64,000 nucleotides of DNA from Micromonospora endolithica (GTDB lineage Bacteria > Actinomycetota > Actinomycetes > Mycobacteriales > Micromonosporaceae), in NCBI RefSeq assembly GCF_003626595.1, contig NZ_RBAK01000021.1, positions 17,382 through 81,381 of the forward strand. The letters are read 5' to 3'. Shown here piece by piece: positions 8,583 through 16,702 of this stretch (positions within the stretch are counted from its first letter, which is position 1; every line of letters starts with the position of its first letter). The position numbers and the translations under genes are program-made. The notes beneath the pieces were generated by a model. The model worked only from the letters and a program-made list of their open reading frames with translations, was not told where the DNA came from and did not search any database.

Positions 8583-9860
8583 GTGCCCCAGGTGACGCAG
8601 CCGCAGGTCCAGTCGCCGTCGACGCCGCAACCCAACGGTCGGCCGGCGCGTACGCCGTCCATGGTGGCGCTGGTGCTGCTGGCCGGGGTCGGCCCGTTCG
8701 CCACCGACGCCTACATCGCCGCCCTGCCCGAGCTGCGCCGTTCCCTGGACACCAACGCCACCGTGGCGCAGCTGTCGCTGACCGCGTTCATCGTCGGGGT
8801 GGCCGCCGGCCAACTCCTGCTCGGTCCGGTCAGCGACGTTCGGGGACGGCGGGGCATCGTCGTCGCCGGCACGCTGAGCTTCACGCTGCTGTCGGTGGTC
8901 TGCGCGCTCGCCCCGACCGGCGGGATCCTGGTGGCGGCCCGGCTCGGCCAGGGGATCGCCGCCGGCGCCGGGGTGGCGCTGTGCCGGGCCATGGTGACCG
9001 ACGCCTGGCAGGGCACCCAGGCCGCCGCCCGGTTCGGCACCATCGCCTCGGTGACCTTCCTCGGTCCGGTCGTGGCACCCGCGGTCGGCGGTGTGATCCT
9101 CGAACACGGCAGCTGGCGTACCGTCTTCGGCGCGCTAGCCGGGCTGGGGCTGACGATGGTGGTGGCCGCGGTCGTCGGACTCCCGGAGACGCTGCCCGCG
9201 CACCGCCGCCAGGCGGGCGGCCCGCGCGACGCCGTGGCGCGGATGGGCGAACTGCTGCGCGACCGGACGTTCCGGTCCCACCTCGCCGTGCTGTGCCTGG
9301 CGATCGCCGGCTTCTTCACCTACATCGGCGGGTCGTCGTTCGTGTTCCAGACCGCCTTCCGGGTGGACGAGTTCCGCTACACCCTCATCTTCGCCACCAA
9401 CGCCGCCGGCATGGCCGGGGCCGGACTGCTGTTCCGGGTGCTGGTCGGGCGGCTCGGGGCCGCCCGGCTGCGGGCCGCCGGAGTGGCCGTGTCCACCGTG
9501 GCCACCCTCGCCCTGCTGGTCGTCGCCCTGGTCGACCGCCGTGCCGAGGCGCCGCTGGTCGTGCCGTGGGCGCTGCTCGGCGTCGTGGTCACCGGGATGG
9601 GCCTGACCCTGCCGGCGACCACCGCGCTGGCGCAGGAGGCGGGGCGGCGCTTCGCCGGCACGGCCGCCGCGCTCCAGGGCGGCCTGGGCTTTCTCGCCGG
9701 CGCGGTGGTCACCCCGCTGACCGGAGTCCTCGGGTACACCACCCTGCTGCCCATGGTGGCGGCCATGGCGGTGTTCTTCGTGGCGGCGTCCGGCGGGCTG
9801 GTGCTGTCCGCCCGGCGTGGCGGCGGCGTCTCACAGGCACTTCACAGGGCATCTGGATAG
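8583..9860 (+). CDS. Bcr/CflA-family multidrug MFS transporter
   Basis: A 425-residue membrane exporter with 12 predicted helices. Motif A of the major facilitator superfamily is seen as GPVSDVRGRRGI between helices 2 and 3, and the drug:H+ antiporter motif C region as FLGPVVAPAVGG in helix 5. The start is GTG at 8583 with only a weak ribosome site; an internal start near MVALVLLAG is possible. It follows the DeoR gene by 49 bases, so read-through is possible, but a link to sugar use is not implied. Confidence 0.87.
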   Translation: MPQVTQPQVQSPSTPQPNGRPARTPSMVALVLLAGVGPFATDAYIAALPELRRSLDTNATVAQLSLTAFIVGVAAGQLLLGPVSDVRGRRGIVVAGTLSFTLLSVVCALAPTGGILVAARLGQGIAAGAGVALCRAMVTDAWQGTQAAARFGTIASVTFLGPVVAPAVGGVILEHGSWRTVFGALAGLGLTMVVAAVVGLPETLPAHRRQAGGPRDAVARMGELLRDRTFRSHLAVLCLAIAGFFTYIGGSSFVFQTAFRVDEFRYTLIFATNAAGMAGAGLLFRVLVGRLGAARLRAAGVAVSTVATLALLVVALVDRRAEAPLVVPWALLGVVVTGMGLTLPATTALAQEAGRRFAGTAAALQGGLGFLAGAVVTPLTGVLGYTTLLPMVAAMAVFFVAASGGLVLSARRGGGVSQALHRASG

Positions 9861-9916
9861 GGTCCGCGAAGCGACCCGTTCCAGAGCGGAGCGGGGAACG
9901 GTTCCCGGGAGTTTCG

Positions 9917-10873
9917 ATGGTCTTCAAGAAGATGCTGAGCGCGTTCGGCGTGGGCGGTCCGAGCGTGGACACCGTCCTGACGAACCCGAACACCCGACCC
10001 GGCCTGACCCTCGACGGGCAGGTCAACCTGGTCGGCGGCGACGCGCCGGCGAACATCGAGCAGGTCGTGATCGGACTGGTCACCCGGGTCGAGATCGAGG
10101 GCGGTGACCACGAGTACTCCGGCGTCATGGAGTTCCACCGGATGCCGGTCAGCGGCCCGCTCCAGCTCGCCCCGAAGCAGCAGTTGTCCATCCCGTTCCA
10201 GCTGCCGGTGCCGTGGGAGACCCCGATCACCGACGTGTACGGCCAGCGCCTGCACGGCATGACGATGGGGCTGCGCACCGAGCTGGCCATCGCCCGCGCG
10301 GTGGACAAGAGCGACCTGGACCAGGTCAACGTGCACCCGCTGCCGGTGCACGAGCGGATCCTGGAGGCGTTCCAGCGGCTCGGTTTCCGCTTCAAGCACG
10401 CCGACCTGGAGCGCGGTCACATCCGTGGGACCCAGCAGACGCTGCCGTTCTACCAGGAGATCGAGTTCTTCGCCGCGCCGCAGTACGCGTCGGTCATCAA
10501 CGAGTGCGAGCTGACCTTCGTGACCGGCCGGCAGGGCGTGGACGTGATTTTGGAGTGCGACAAGCGCGGCGGGTTCCTCAGCGCCGGGCACGACGTGATC
10601 GGTCGCTACCAGGTGTCGCACGCCGACGTCGACCGGGTCGACTGGGCACAGGTGGTGGACGGCTGGCTCAAGGAGACCACCTCCCGCTACGGCGGCCTGC
10701 GGTCGCAGGGCTTCGGCAACCCGTACGCCCAGGGTCACGGCCACCGGCGCGGACCCGGCATGGGCGGCATGGTCGCCGGCGCGGCGCTCGGCGTCGCCGG
10801 CGGGATGGTGGCCGGCGAGATGATCGAGGACGCCTTCGAGGGCGGCGACGACTTCGGTGGCGGCGAGGAATAA
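9917..10873 (+). CDS. Spo0M-like sporulation-control protein
   Basis: A 318-residue protein of the SpoOM family. It begins with the diagnostic MVFKKMLSAFGVGGPSVDT and contains the arrestin-like beta domain through about residue 240. The C-terminal 60 residues are rich in Gly, with a hydrophobic GAALGVAGGMVAGEMIEDAF stretch and an acidic end, an extension not needed for the family fold. GGGAG lies six bases before the ATG. In Bacillus, Spo0M affects sporulation stage 0; its role in actinomycetes is less defined. A strong terminator follows. Confidence 0.85.
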   Translation: MVFKKMLSAFGVGGPSVDTVLTNPNTRPGLTLDGQVNLVGGDAPANIEQVVIGLVTRVEIEGGDHEYSGVMEFHRMPVSGPLQLAPKQQLSIPFQLPVPWETPITDVYGQRLHGMTMGLRTELAIARAVDKSDLDQVNVHPLPVHERILEAFQRLGFRFKHADLERGHIRGTQQTLPFYQEIEFFAAPQYASVINECELTFVTGRQGVDVILECDKRGGFLSAGHDVIGRYQVSHADVDRVDWAQVVDGWLKETTSRYGGLRSQGFGNPYAQGHGHRRGPGMGGMVAGAALGVAGGMVAGEMIEDAFEGGDDFGGGEE

Positions 10874-10891
10874 CCGGCGCGGCACGCACGA

Positions 10892-10925
10892 CGCTGCCCT
10901 CCGGGACGGATCCCGGAGGGCAGCG
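10892..10925 (+). terminator. intrinsic terminator after Spo0M-like gene
   Basis: A perfect 15-bp stem (10892-10906 with 10911-10925) closes a four-base CGGA loop 18 bases after the Spo0M-like stop codon. There is no T run, as is common in high-GC actinobacteria. Confidence 0.75.
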
Positions 10926-10949
10926 GTGTGTTCACACGGTGCGCGCCCG

Positions 10950-11357
10950 TCAGTGCCGGGCCTTGCGCTCCTCGTCACTGCGGAAGTTGCTGCCGGCCTT
11001 GGCCAGACCCCGGCTACCCAGGTAACCGATGGTCAGCAGCGTGATCATGAACCAGGCGTTGTCGGCCCGGAAGATGTCCACACCGACGGAGTTCTGGCCG
11101 ACCACCTGCGACGCGGCCAGGACACCGATGACCGCCGCGATGTAGACCCAGAACTCGGTGGAACGCAGCGACGGCTTGGTCTCGGTGCCAGGTGCCCGTA
11201 CCGCGTCCCGGTGGCCGTCCTGCACCATCGGTACCGGCCGGGTGGGCGTCTCCATGGCCGCGCGGTCCATGGCGCCGCGATCCTGCATGGCGTTCCGGTT
11301 CTGCATGTCGGCCGTCGGACGGTTCATCGGCCGGGTGGAAGCAGCCTGCGTGCTCAT
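10950..11357 (-). CDS. small membrane protein with Met/Arg-rich N terminus
   Basis: A 135-residue protein. Residues 1-60 are polar, Met-, Arg- and Asp-rich and probably disordered. Two hydrophobic segments follow (FWVYIAAVIGVLAASQVVG and AWFMITLLTIGYLGSRGLA), joined by a short loop containing VGVDIFRADNA. The end is charged. The start at 11357 has AGGAGG nearby. I do not recognise a named family beyond conserved actinobacterial membrane protein; it stands alone between two terminators. Confidence 0.75.
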   Translation of the reverse strand: MSTQAASTRPMNRPTADMQNRNAMQDRGAMDRAAMETPTRPVPMVQDGHRDAVRAPGTETKPSLRSTEFWVYIAAVIGVLAASQVVGQNSVGVDIFRADNAWFMITLLTIGYLGSRGLAKAGSNFRSDEERKARH

Positions 11358-11455
11358 CTGGTCCTCCTAGGATTTGATGAGTCCCCCGCCCCGCTACCGC
11401 GTGTCGGCCACGGCACGGTTCGCGTTCCTGCCGGGGGCACCCTGCGACTACCCGG

Positions 11456-11488
11456 CCGGCCGGGGGCAGTAACCCCACCCCCGGCCGG
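11456..11488 (-). terminator. terminator after GDPD gene
   Basis: An 11-bp stem (11456-11466 with 11478-11488) of pure G and C with an 11-base loop lies just behind the minus-strand phosphodiesterase gene that stops at 11512. The gap to 11357 is otherwise unremarkable and should hold the promoter of the small membrane protein. Confidence 0.6.
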
Positions 11489-11511
11489 GATCCGTCGGGC
11501 CCGTCCGTCGC

Positions 11512-13554
11512 TCAGCGCAGGCCGTTGCGCACGGCCACCCGCACCAGCAGATCCGGGTCGTCGGTGATGATCCCGTCGACCCCCAGGTCGATGACGCGCT
11601 GCATGACCGCCGCGTCGTTGACGGTGTACGGGATAACCTTCAACCCGTACCGGCCCTGAAGGGCGCGCACGTCCGGTCCGTGGAAGTACGCCGGGTTCTG
11701 CCGCAGGTACCAGTCGGCGGACGCCACGGTGCCCTGTGCCGGGTCGTGCACCTGCCAGTTCGCCGAGACGGTCCCGGCGCCGGCGGCCCGGGTCAGCCGG
11801 CCCAGGTCCCGGTACCGCCACCAGTCCAGGCCGGCGGTCCACGGGCTGCGTACCGTCGGGTTGTCGTAGACGGCCCGCAACGAGCACTCGTCGGCCAGGC
11901 TCGCGCACTCGGCCGGGCCGTACTGCCACACCAGCGCGACGGTCCCGATCCGCCGGTTCAGGTCGCGGGCGTAGGTGATGGTCCGCCAGTCGAACGACTG
12001 GATGGTGGCCCGCCGCTCGAACCCGCCCCGCTCGATCGCGCGCACCAGCTTGCGGGTGAAGCTCCGGTACGGCGCGGTGTCGTCCACCACCGGGCTGATC
12101 TTCGTCTCGATGTTCAGCCGGACGTCGTCCCGGCCGCTGGCCCGGACCAGCGCGAACACCTCGTCCAGGGTGGGGATGCGGGCACCCGGGGCGGGCACCT
12201 GGTCGGGTGCGTCCGCCGGCACGACCGAGCCGCAGTCGATGGTCTTCAGCTGGGCCAGGGTGAGGTCGTGCACCCGCTTGCCGACGTACGGGAACTCCCG
12301 GTCGCCCGGCCACGCCGGCGCGGTGTCCACGCAGTGCGAGCCGTTGACGGTGCGGTCGTGCAGCACCACCAGGTGCCCGTCGGCGCTCACCCCGGTGTCC
12401 AGCTCCAGGGTGGAGACGGCCGGGTTCTCCAGCGCGTGCGCGAACGCGGGGAGGGTGTTCTCCGGGCGGGTGGCCCGGCCGCCCCGGTGCGCCTGCACGT
12501 CGAACGGCGACGCGTACGCCCGGGGCAGCGCCATCCGGCGCTGCGCGAGCAGGCCGCGCAGCCGGTCCGGATAGTCGGTGATCAGACCGTCCACACCGTC
12601 GTCGAGCAGCTTGGCCATGGTCGGTACGTCGTTGACCGTCCAGGGCACGACCTTGATCCCGTGGCGGTGCGCGTGGGCCACCATCTCCGGGGTGACGTAC
12701 GGGCGGTAGCCCGGGTCGGTGACGGTGCCGTTCTGCGGGAAGCCGTGCACCGGGGAGAAGGTGGTGGCGCCGAAGCTGCGGATCGCCCGGATCGGGTCGC
12801 CGCCGAAGTCGTCGATGTCCAGGCCGCCCAGCCACGGTGACGCACCCGGCTGCCCGGTCTGCAGGAAGTCGTAGTTGGTCAGCGCGACCAGCGGCAGGCG
12901 CGGCTCGACCTGGCGCATCCGCTTCAGCGCGCCCCAGTCGAAGCTCTGGATCGTCACCTGCCTCAGCAGCCCGGCGGCACGGATCTCGGCGGCGGTGACC
13001 TGCACGAACTGCTCACGCGGGGCGGTCTCGGTCGGCGCGCCGGCCTCCACCTTGGTCTCCACGTTGAGCGTCACGTCGTCCGCCCGGTAGCGCTTCACCA
13101 GGGCGAACACCTCGCGCAGCAGCGGCATCCGGGCACCGGGCACGGCGAGTTGACCGGGCCGGTCGGTGAGGGTCCGGGTGCCGCAGTCCAGGGTGCGGAC
13201 CTGGGCCAGGGTCAAGGTGTTGACGTACTTCCCGACGTACGGGAACTCCGGGTCGCCCGGGGTGGCTGGTGCGGTGTCCAGGCACTTGGCGCCGCTGACC
13301 CGGCGGTCGTGGGTGACCACCGCCTGTCCGTCCTCGGTGATCTGCACGTCCAGTTCCAGCGTCCGTACCCCGAGTTGGAGCGCGTTGCCGAACGACGCGA
13401 GGGTGCTCTCCACCCGCAACCCGAGGCCGCCGCGGTGGGCCTGTAGGTCGAATGTCCGGTCCGGTCGCGGCTTCGCCTGGGTGGGCGCCGCGATCCCGGC
13501 CGTCACGGTCGCCACCACCAGGGCGGCGACGGCGGTACGGCGTACGATGTGCAC
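11512..13554 (-). CDS. exported tandem-GDPD glycerophosphodiester phosphodiesterase
   Basis: A 680-residue exported protein with two complete GDPD barrels in tandem. A signal peptide (VHIVRRTAVAALVVATVTAG, ending near PTQA) leads. Each half carries the GDPD signature: FDLQAHRGGLGLRVEST with LELDVQITEDG in the first, FDVQAHRGGRATRPENT with LELDTGVSADG in the second. Both halves keep the metal-binding E-x-D and a His in the HDR motif (VVTHDRR, VVLHDRT). It should cleave glycerophosphodiesters or wall teichoic-acid-type polymers outside the cell, giving glycerol-3-phosphate. I chose GTG at 13554 because GGAGG lies nine bases upstream; earlier in-frame codons lack a signal peptide context. Confidence 0.88.
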   Translation of the reverse strand: MHIVRRTAVAALVVATVTAGIAAPTQAKPRPDRTFDLQAHRGGLGLRVESTLASFGNALQLGVRTLELDVQITEDGQAVVTHDRRVSGAKCLDTAPATPGDPEFPYVGKYVNTLTLAQVRTLDCGTRTLTDRPGQLAVPGARMPLLREVFALVKRYRADDVTLNVETKVEAGAPTETAPREQFVQVTAAEIRAAGLLRQVTIQSFDWGALKRMRQVEPRLPLVALTNYDFLQTGQPGASPWLGGLDIDDFGGDPIRAIRSFGATTFSPVHGFPQNGTVTDPGYRPYVTPEMVAHAHRHGIKVVPWTVNDVPTMAKLLDDGVDGLITDYPDRLRGLLAQRRMALPRAYASPFDVQAHRGGRATRPENTLPAFAHALENPAVSTLELDTGVSADGHLVVLHDRTVNGSHCVDTAPAWPGDREFPYVGKRVHDLTLAQLKTIDCGSVVPADAPDQVPAPGARIPTLDEVFALVRASGRDDVRLNIETKISPVVDDTAPYRSFTRKLVRAIERGGFERRATIQSFDWRTITYARDLNRRIGTVALVWQYGPAECASLADECSLRAVYDNPTVRSPWTAGLDWWRYRDLGRLTRAAGAGTVSANWQVHDPAQGTVASADWYLRQNPAYFHGPDVRALQGRYGLKVIPYTVNDAAVMQRVIDLGVDGIITDDPDLLVRVAVRNGLR

Positions 13555-13729
13555 GCTTTCGTCCCTCCGGGGGCGGGCGGTTCCCGCCGACCCGCCGGAC
13601 AGCATGAGCGGCGGTCACGGCGCGCGGGCGACCCGTGGGAGACCTCCCGGTGAACGCGCCGGTGCGGGTTTGCCCGGCCGGGGGTCGGGCACGCTCAGGT
13701 CACCGACGAGTTCTGCGAGGTGGTTCCAC

Positions 13730-14143
13730 GTGCGTGAGGACGACATGCGAGCCGACGCCGCCCGGCGGGCCGAGGACCGGATCGCCGGCGGGATCTACGG
13801 CGAGGGTGCCCTGGACGAGGTGACCGTGCCCCAGACCGACGTGCAGCGGGTGCTCCAGGACGCCGATCCGGACGACCCGGCGCACGTCCCGATCGATCCG
13901 GAGGTGCTGCGTGACGGCGGCCCGACGCGTGGTCAGGGCGCGGTCACCACGACCGGTGGCACCGCCGGTCCGGCCAGCGTGCGCCGGCTGGCCCGCCAGC
14001 CGGAACGGAACCGGGACACGGTCGCCCCGACCACCACCGGCGACGCCACCACCGGCGGCCTCAGCACCCCGACCGGCGGCAGCACCAGCGACCAGTCCAC
14101 CCACGCCCCCGACCCCGTCCGCAGCCCCGACCCACCTCAGTGA
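13730..14143 (+). CDS. acidic low-complexity hypothetical protein
   Basis: A 137-residue protein. The first 60 residues are charged and likely helical (MRADAARRAEDRIAGGIYGE, then DEVTVPQTDVQRVLQDADPD). The rest is rich in Thr, Gly, Pro and Ser and is probably disordered. GTG at 13730 is preceded by GAGGTGG; ATG at 13745 is an alternative. I do not recognise a family. It converges on HelD across a long hairpin. Confidence 0.6.
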   Translation: MREDDMRADAARRAEDRIAGGIYGEGALDEVTVPQTDVQRVLQDADPDDPAHVPIDPEVLRDGGPTRGQGAVTTTGGTAGPASVRRLARQPERNRDTVAPTTTGDATTGGLSTPTGGSTSDQSTHAPDPVRSPDPPQ

Positions 14144-14196
14144 TCATGGGATTGACGGGTGCCAGGAAGATCGAAGCACCCGCTAATCCCATGATC
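14142..14196. terminator. bidirectional hairpin between convergent genes
   Basis: Perfect 12-base arms GATCATGGGATT (14142-14153) and AATCCCATGATC (14185-14196) enclose a second stem CGGGTGC/GCACCCG (14156-14162 with 14176-14182). The AT-containing outer arms are unusual for this genome. It sits exactly between two converging genes and probably ends both transcripts. Confidence 0.75.
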
Positions 14197-14208
14197 GACC
14201 AGGCGGGG

Positions 14209-16503
14209 TCAGGTGGGGCGGAGGATGCCCAGGCGTTTGGTGGCTCGGGTGAGGGCTACGTAGAGGTCGCTTTTTCCGCGCTTGGACTCACTGACGATCT
14301 GGTCCGGGTCGGCCAGCAGGACGGCGTCGAACTCCAGGCCCTTGGCCTGGGCGACGGTCAGCACCACCACCGTGCTCTCCAGTTCCGGGTGCTCGCCGAC
14401 GGCGGCCTCGGGCAGGGCGGCGGCGAGCGCGGCGCCCAGCTCGTCGACCCGGCCGGCGGGCACGATCACGCCGAGCCGGCCGTCGCCCAGGTCGGCCGCC
14501 TCCCGCGCGGCGGCGTCCACCAGCTCCGCGGCGAGCCGGTCCGACGGCACCGCCCGGTCCCACGGTGGCGTGCCGCCGACCCGCACCGAGCGCGGCGGGC
14601 GCAGCGCCGGGTCGATCTGGGCGAGCACGTCCGCGGCGACCGCCATGATCTCGGCCGGGGTGCGGTAGCTGACGGTCAGCTCCTCCAGCCGCCACCGCTG
14701 CGCCACGTACGGCTCCAGCGCGTCGGCCCAGGACGGGGTGCCGGCCAGCGCGCCGGTCTGCGCCACGTCGCCGACGATCGTCATCGACCGGCTGGGGCAG
14801 CGGCGCATCAGCAGCCGCCACGCGAGCGGCGACAGTTCCTGCGCCTCGTCCACGATCACGTGGCCGAACGCCCAGCTCCGGTCGGCCGCGGCACGTTGCG
14901 CGGTGGTCAGCCGCTCGGCCTCCTCCTGCCGTTCCAGCAGCCGGTCGGCGTCGATGAGGTCGGTGACGCCGAGGATCTCGCCGCCCTCGGCCTCGTCCTC
15001 CACGTCGATCGAGCGGGAGCCCCGGGCGATCTCCAGCACGCCCTCGGCGTACTCCCGCTGGAACGCCCGGATCCGCTCCCGCCGGGCCTGCGCGGCGCGG
15101 TCGTCCTCGCCCAGCAGCTCCGCCGCCTCGTCCAGCAGCGGCACGTCGGCCGGCGTCCAGCCGCTCTCCGCGCGAAGCAGCAGGGCCCGCTCGGCGTCGG
15201 TCAGCGCGGGCGCGGCGGCGGCGATCCGGTCCGGGTCGGCGAACAGGTCGGCCAGCAGCCGCTGCGGGGTGAGCACCGGCCAGAGCTGGTCGAGTACGGC
15301 GCGTACCTCGGGCTCGTCACGCAGCTCCCGGCGGATCTCGGCGACGTCGGCCTCGTCGAGCAGGTTCTCCCCGCCGAGCGGGTCGGCGCCGATCCGTTCG
15401 GCCACCTGGTCGGCGAGGGCGTGCACGATCTCGATGTCGAACACGGCGCGGGCCAGGTTGTGCGGCCGTCCGGAGCGGCGGGCGCGGTCCCGGGCGGCCC
15501 GCGCGGTCTCCGGGTCGAGCCGCAGGATCTCCCGCTGCGGGAGTTCGATCTCCAGGGGCTCGTCGGGCACCCACTGCCGGTCCCGGACGGCGGCGGCCAG
15601 CACGTCGACCATGACCGGCTGACCCTTCAGCGCCGCCGTGCCGGCCGGCTCGGTCCGCCGTGCGTCGACCCCGGGGAACAGGTCGGCCGGGGTACGCAGC
15701 AGCACGCCGGTCTCGGCGAGCGTGGGCAGCACCTGGGAGATGTAGCGCAGGAACGTCGCGTTCGGGCCGACCAGCAGCACGCCCCGGGTGGAGAGCTGCT
15801 GCCGGTGGGTGTAGAGCAGGTACGCCGCCCGGTGCAGCGCGACCGCGGTCTTGCCGGTGCCCGGCCCGCCCTGCACCACCAGCACGCCGGGTAGGTCGGC
15901 GCGGATGATCCGGTCCTGCTCGGCCTGGATGGTCTCCACGATGTCGCGCATCCGGCCGGTCCGGCCGGCGTCCAGCGCGGCGAGCAGCGACGCCTCGCCG
16001 GTCAGTTCCTCGTGCGCGGTGGGTGAGGCGGTGGCGATGTCGAGCACCTCGTCGTTGAACCCGGTGACCTTGCGCTGCCGGGTGCGCAGGTGCCGCCGGC
16101 GGCGTACGCCCTGGGGGTTCGCGGCGGTGGCGAGGTAGAAGGCGCGGGCTGCCGGCGCCCGCCAGTCCATCAGCAGCGGGTCGTAGTCGCCGGCGGTGTC
16201 GAAGATGCCGATCCGGCCGATGTAGTGGCGACCGCCGTCGTCGGTGTCCAGCCGGCCGAAGCAGAGGCCACTCTCCACCGCGGAGTACTGCTCGACCTGG
16301 TCGGCGTACATCCGGACGGCGCTGTCCCGTTGGGACCGCGCCTGGAGGGTGCCGCCGGTCGCCCGCAGTTCCCCGGTCAGCCGCCGGGCGGCCTGCTCGC
16401 GCAGACCGTCCAGCCGGTCGTAGAGCATCGAGACGTACTCCTGCTCGCGGCCGATCTCGTCGTCGGTCGGCGCGGCACCGGGACCGTCGGAGTGCCTTGA
16501 CAA
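14209..16503 (-). CDS. helD: HelD-type RNA polymerase-associated helicase
   Basis: A 764-residue superfamily 1 ATPase of the HelD class, which removes RNA polymerase stalled on DNA. An N-terminal coiled-coil (residues about 10-70) precedes a split helicase core: Walker A GGPGTGKT with Lys 218, Walker B as HVIVDEAQELSPLAWRLL, and late motifs VSYRTPAEIM, TVAQAKGLEFDAV and LYVALTRATKRL. In streptomycetes, HelR of this family gives rifamycin resistance. I chose TTG at 16503 because GGGAG lies six bases upstream; no better ATG exists until residue 26. A perfect palindrome sits in the leader (16532-16557). Confidence 0.87.
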   Translation of the reverse strand: MSRHSDGPGAAPTDDEIGREQEYVSMLYDRLDGLREQAARRLTGELRATGGTLQARSQRDSAVRMYADQVEQYSAVESGLCFGRLDTDDGGRHYIGRIGIFDTAGDYDPLLMDWRAPAARAFYLATAANPQGVRRRRHLRTRQRKVTGFNDEVLDIATASPTAHEELTGEASLLAALDAGRTGRMRDIVETIQAEQDRIIRADLPGVLVVQGGPGTGKTAVALHRAAYLLYTHRQQLSTRGVLLVGPNATFLRYISQVLPTLAETGVLLRTPADLFPGVDARRTEPAGTAALKGQPVMVDVLAAAVRDRQWVPDEPLEIELPQREILRLDPETARAARDRARRSGRPHNLARAVFDIEIVHALADQVAERIGADPLGGENLLDEADVAEIRRELRDEPEVRAVLDQLWPVLTPQRLLADLFADPDRIAAAAPALTDAERALLLRAESGWTPADVPLLDEAAELLGEDDRAAQARRERIRAFQREYAEGVLEIARGSRSIDVEDEAEGGEILGVTDLIDADRLLERQEEAERLTTAQRAAADRSWAFGHVIVDEAQELSPLAWRLLMRRCPSRSMTIVGDVAQTGALAGTPSWADALEPYVAQRWRLEELTVSYRTPAEIMAVAADVLAQIDPALRPPRSVRVGGTPPWDRAVPSDRLAAELVDAAAREAADLGDGRLGVIVPAGRVDELGAALAAALPEAAVGEHPELESTVVVLTVAQAKGLEFDAVLLADPDQIVSESKRGKSDLYVALTRATKRLGILRPT

Positions 16504-16531
16504 GCCGTCTCCCAATTGGTTAGTCTCTTTC

Positions 16532-16557
16532 AAAGAACGGCCATCGAGCCGTTCTTT
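16532..16557. promoter_or_regulatory. perfect palindrome in helD leader
   Basis: Ten-base arms AAAGAACGGC and GCCGTTCTTT flank a six-base loop, 29 bases before the helD start. On the plus strand it is followed by more T and would look like a terminator, but no plus-strand gene ends there. On the helD side it would be a 5' leader hairpin or an operator. The hairpin also contains ATG GCC GTT CTT TGA, a four-codon open frame. Confidence 0.55.
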
Positions 16558-16585
16558 TTTGTTGCCTGAACTGAGAAAGATACCG

Positions 16586-16659
16586 CCCGCTGTCGTGCCG
16601 GACCAGGCCGGCCGGGCGAGTCCGCGGCCACGGCGCGCCGGTCCGGGCACGACAGCGGG
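16586..16659 (-). terminator. long hairpin after LolA-like gene
   Basis: Arms 16586-16599 and 16646-16659 (14 bases, CCCGCTGTCGTGCC and its complement) enclose about 46 G/C-rich bases. It lies 43 bases past the stop of the LolA-like gene and upstream of helD, so it probably separates the two transcripts. Confidence 0.55.
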
Positions 16660-16702
16660 GGCCCGCGCCGACGCGCGGACCCCCGACCGGTGTGGTCGTC
16701 GT

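Noticed and set aside
5432..8704. Large minus-strand frame running through GH42 and DeoR genes
   Set aside because: It is the antisense of two well-recognised genes and only joins the binding-protein frame by chance; the lipoprotein signal and ribosome site fix its start at 5431.
8981..9916. Frame extending upstream of the Spo0M-like gene
   Set aside because: This part is an out-of-frame reading of the MFS gene. The Spo0M pattern begins exactly at 9917.
13166..13729. Upstream extension of the 13730 gene
   Set aside because: The longer frame is antisense to the signal peptide and first domain of the GDPD gene; a ribosome site is present only at 13730.
16532..16557. Terminator for a plus-strand gene
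   Set aside because: No plus-strand gene ends nearby; the T run on that side is not enough to call it a terminator.
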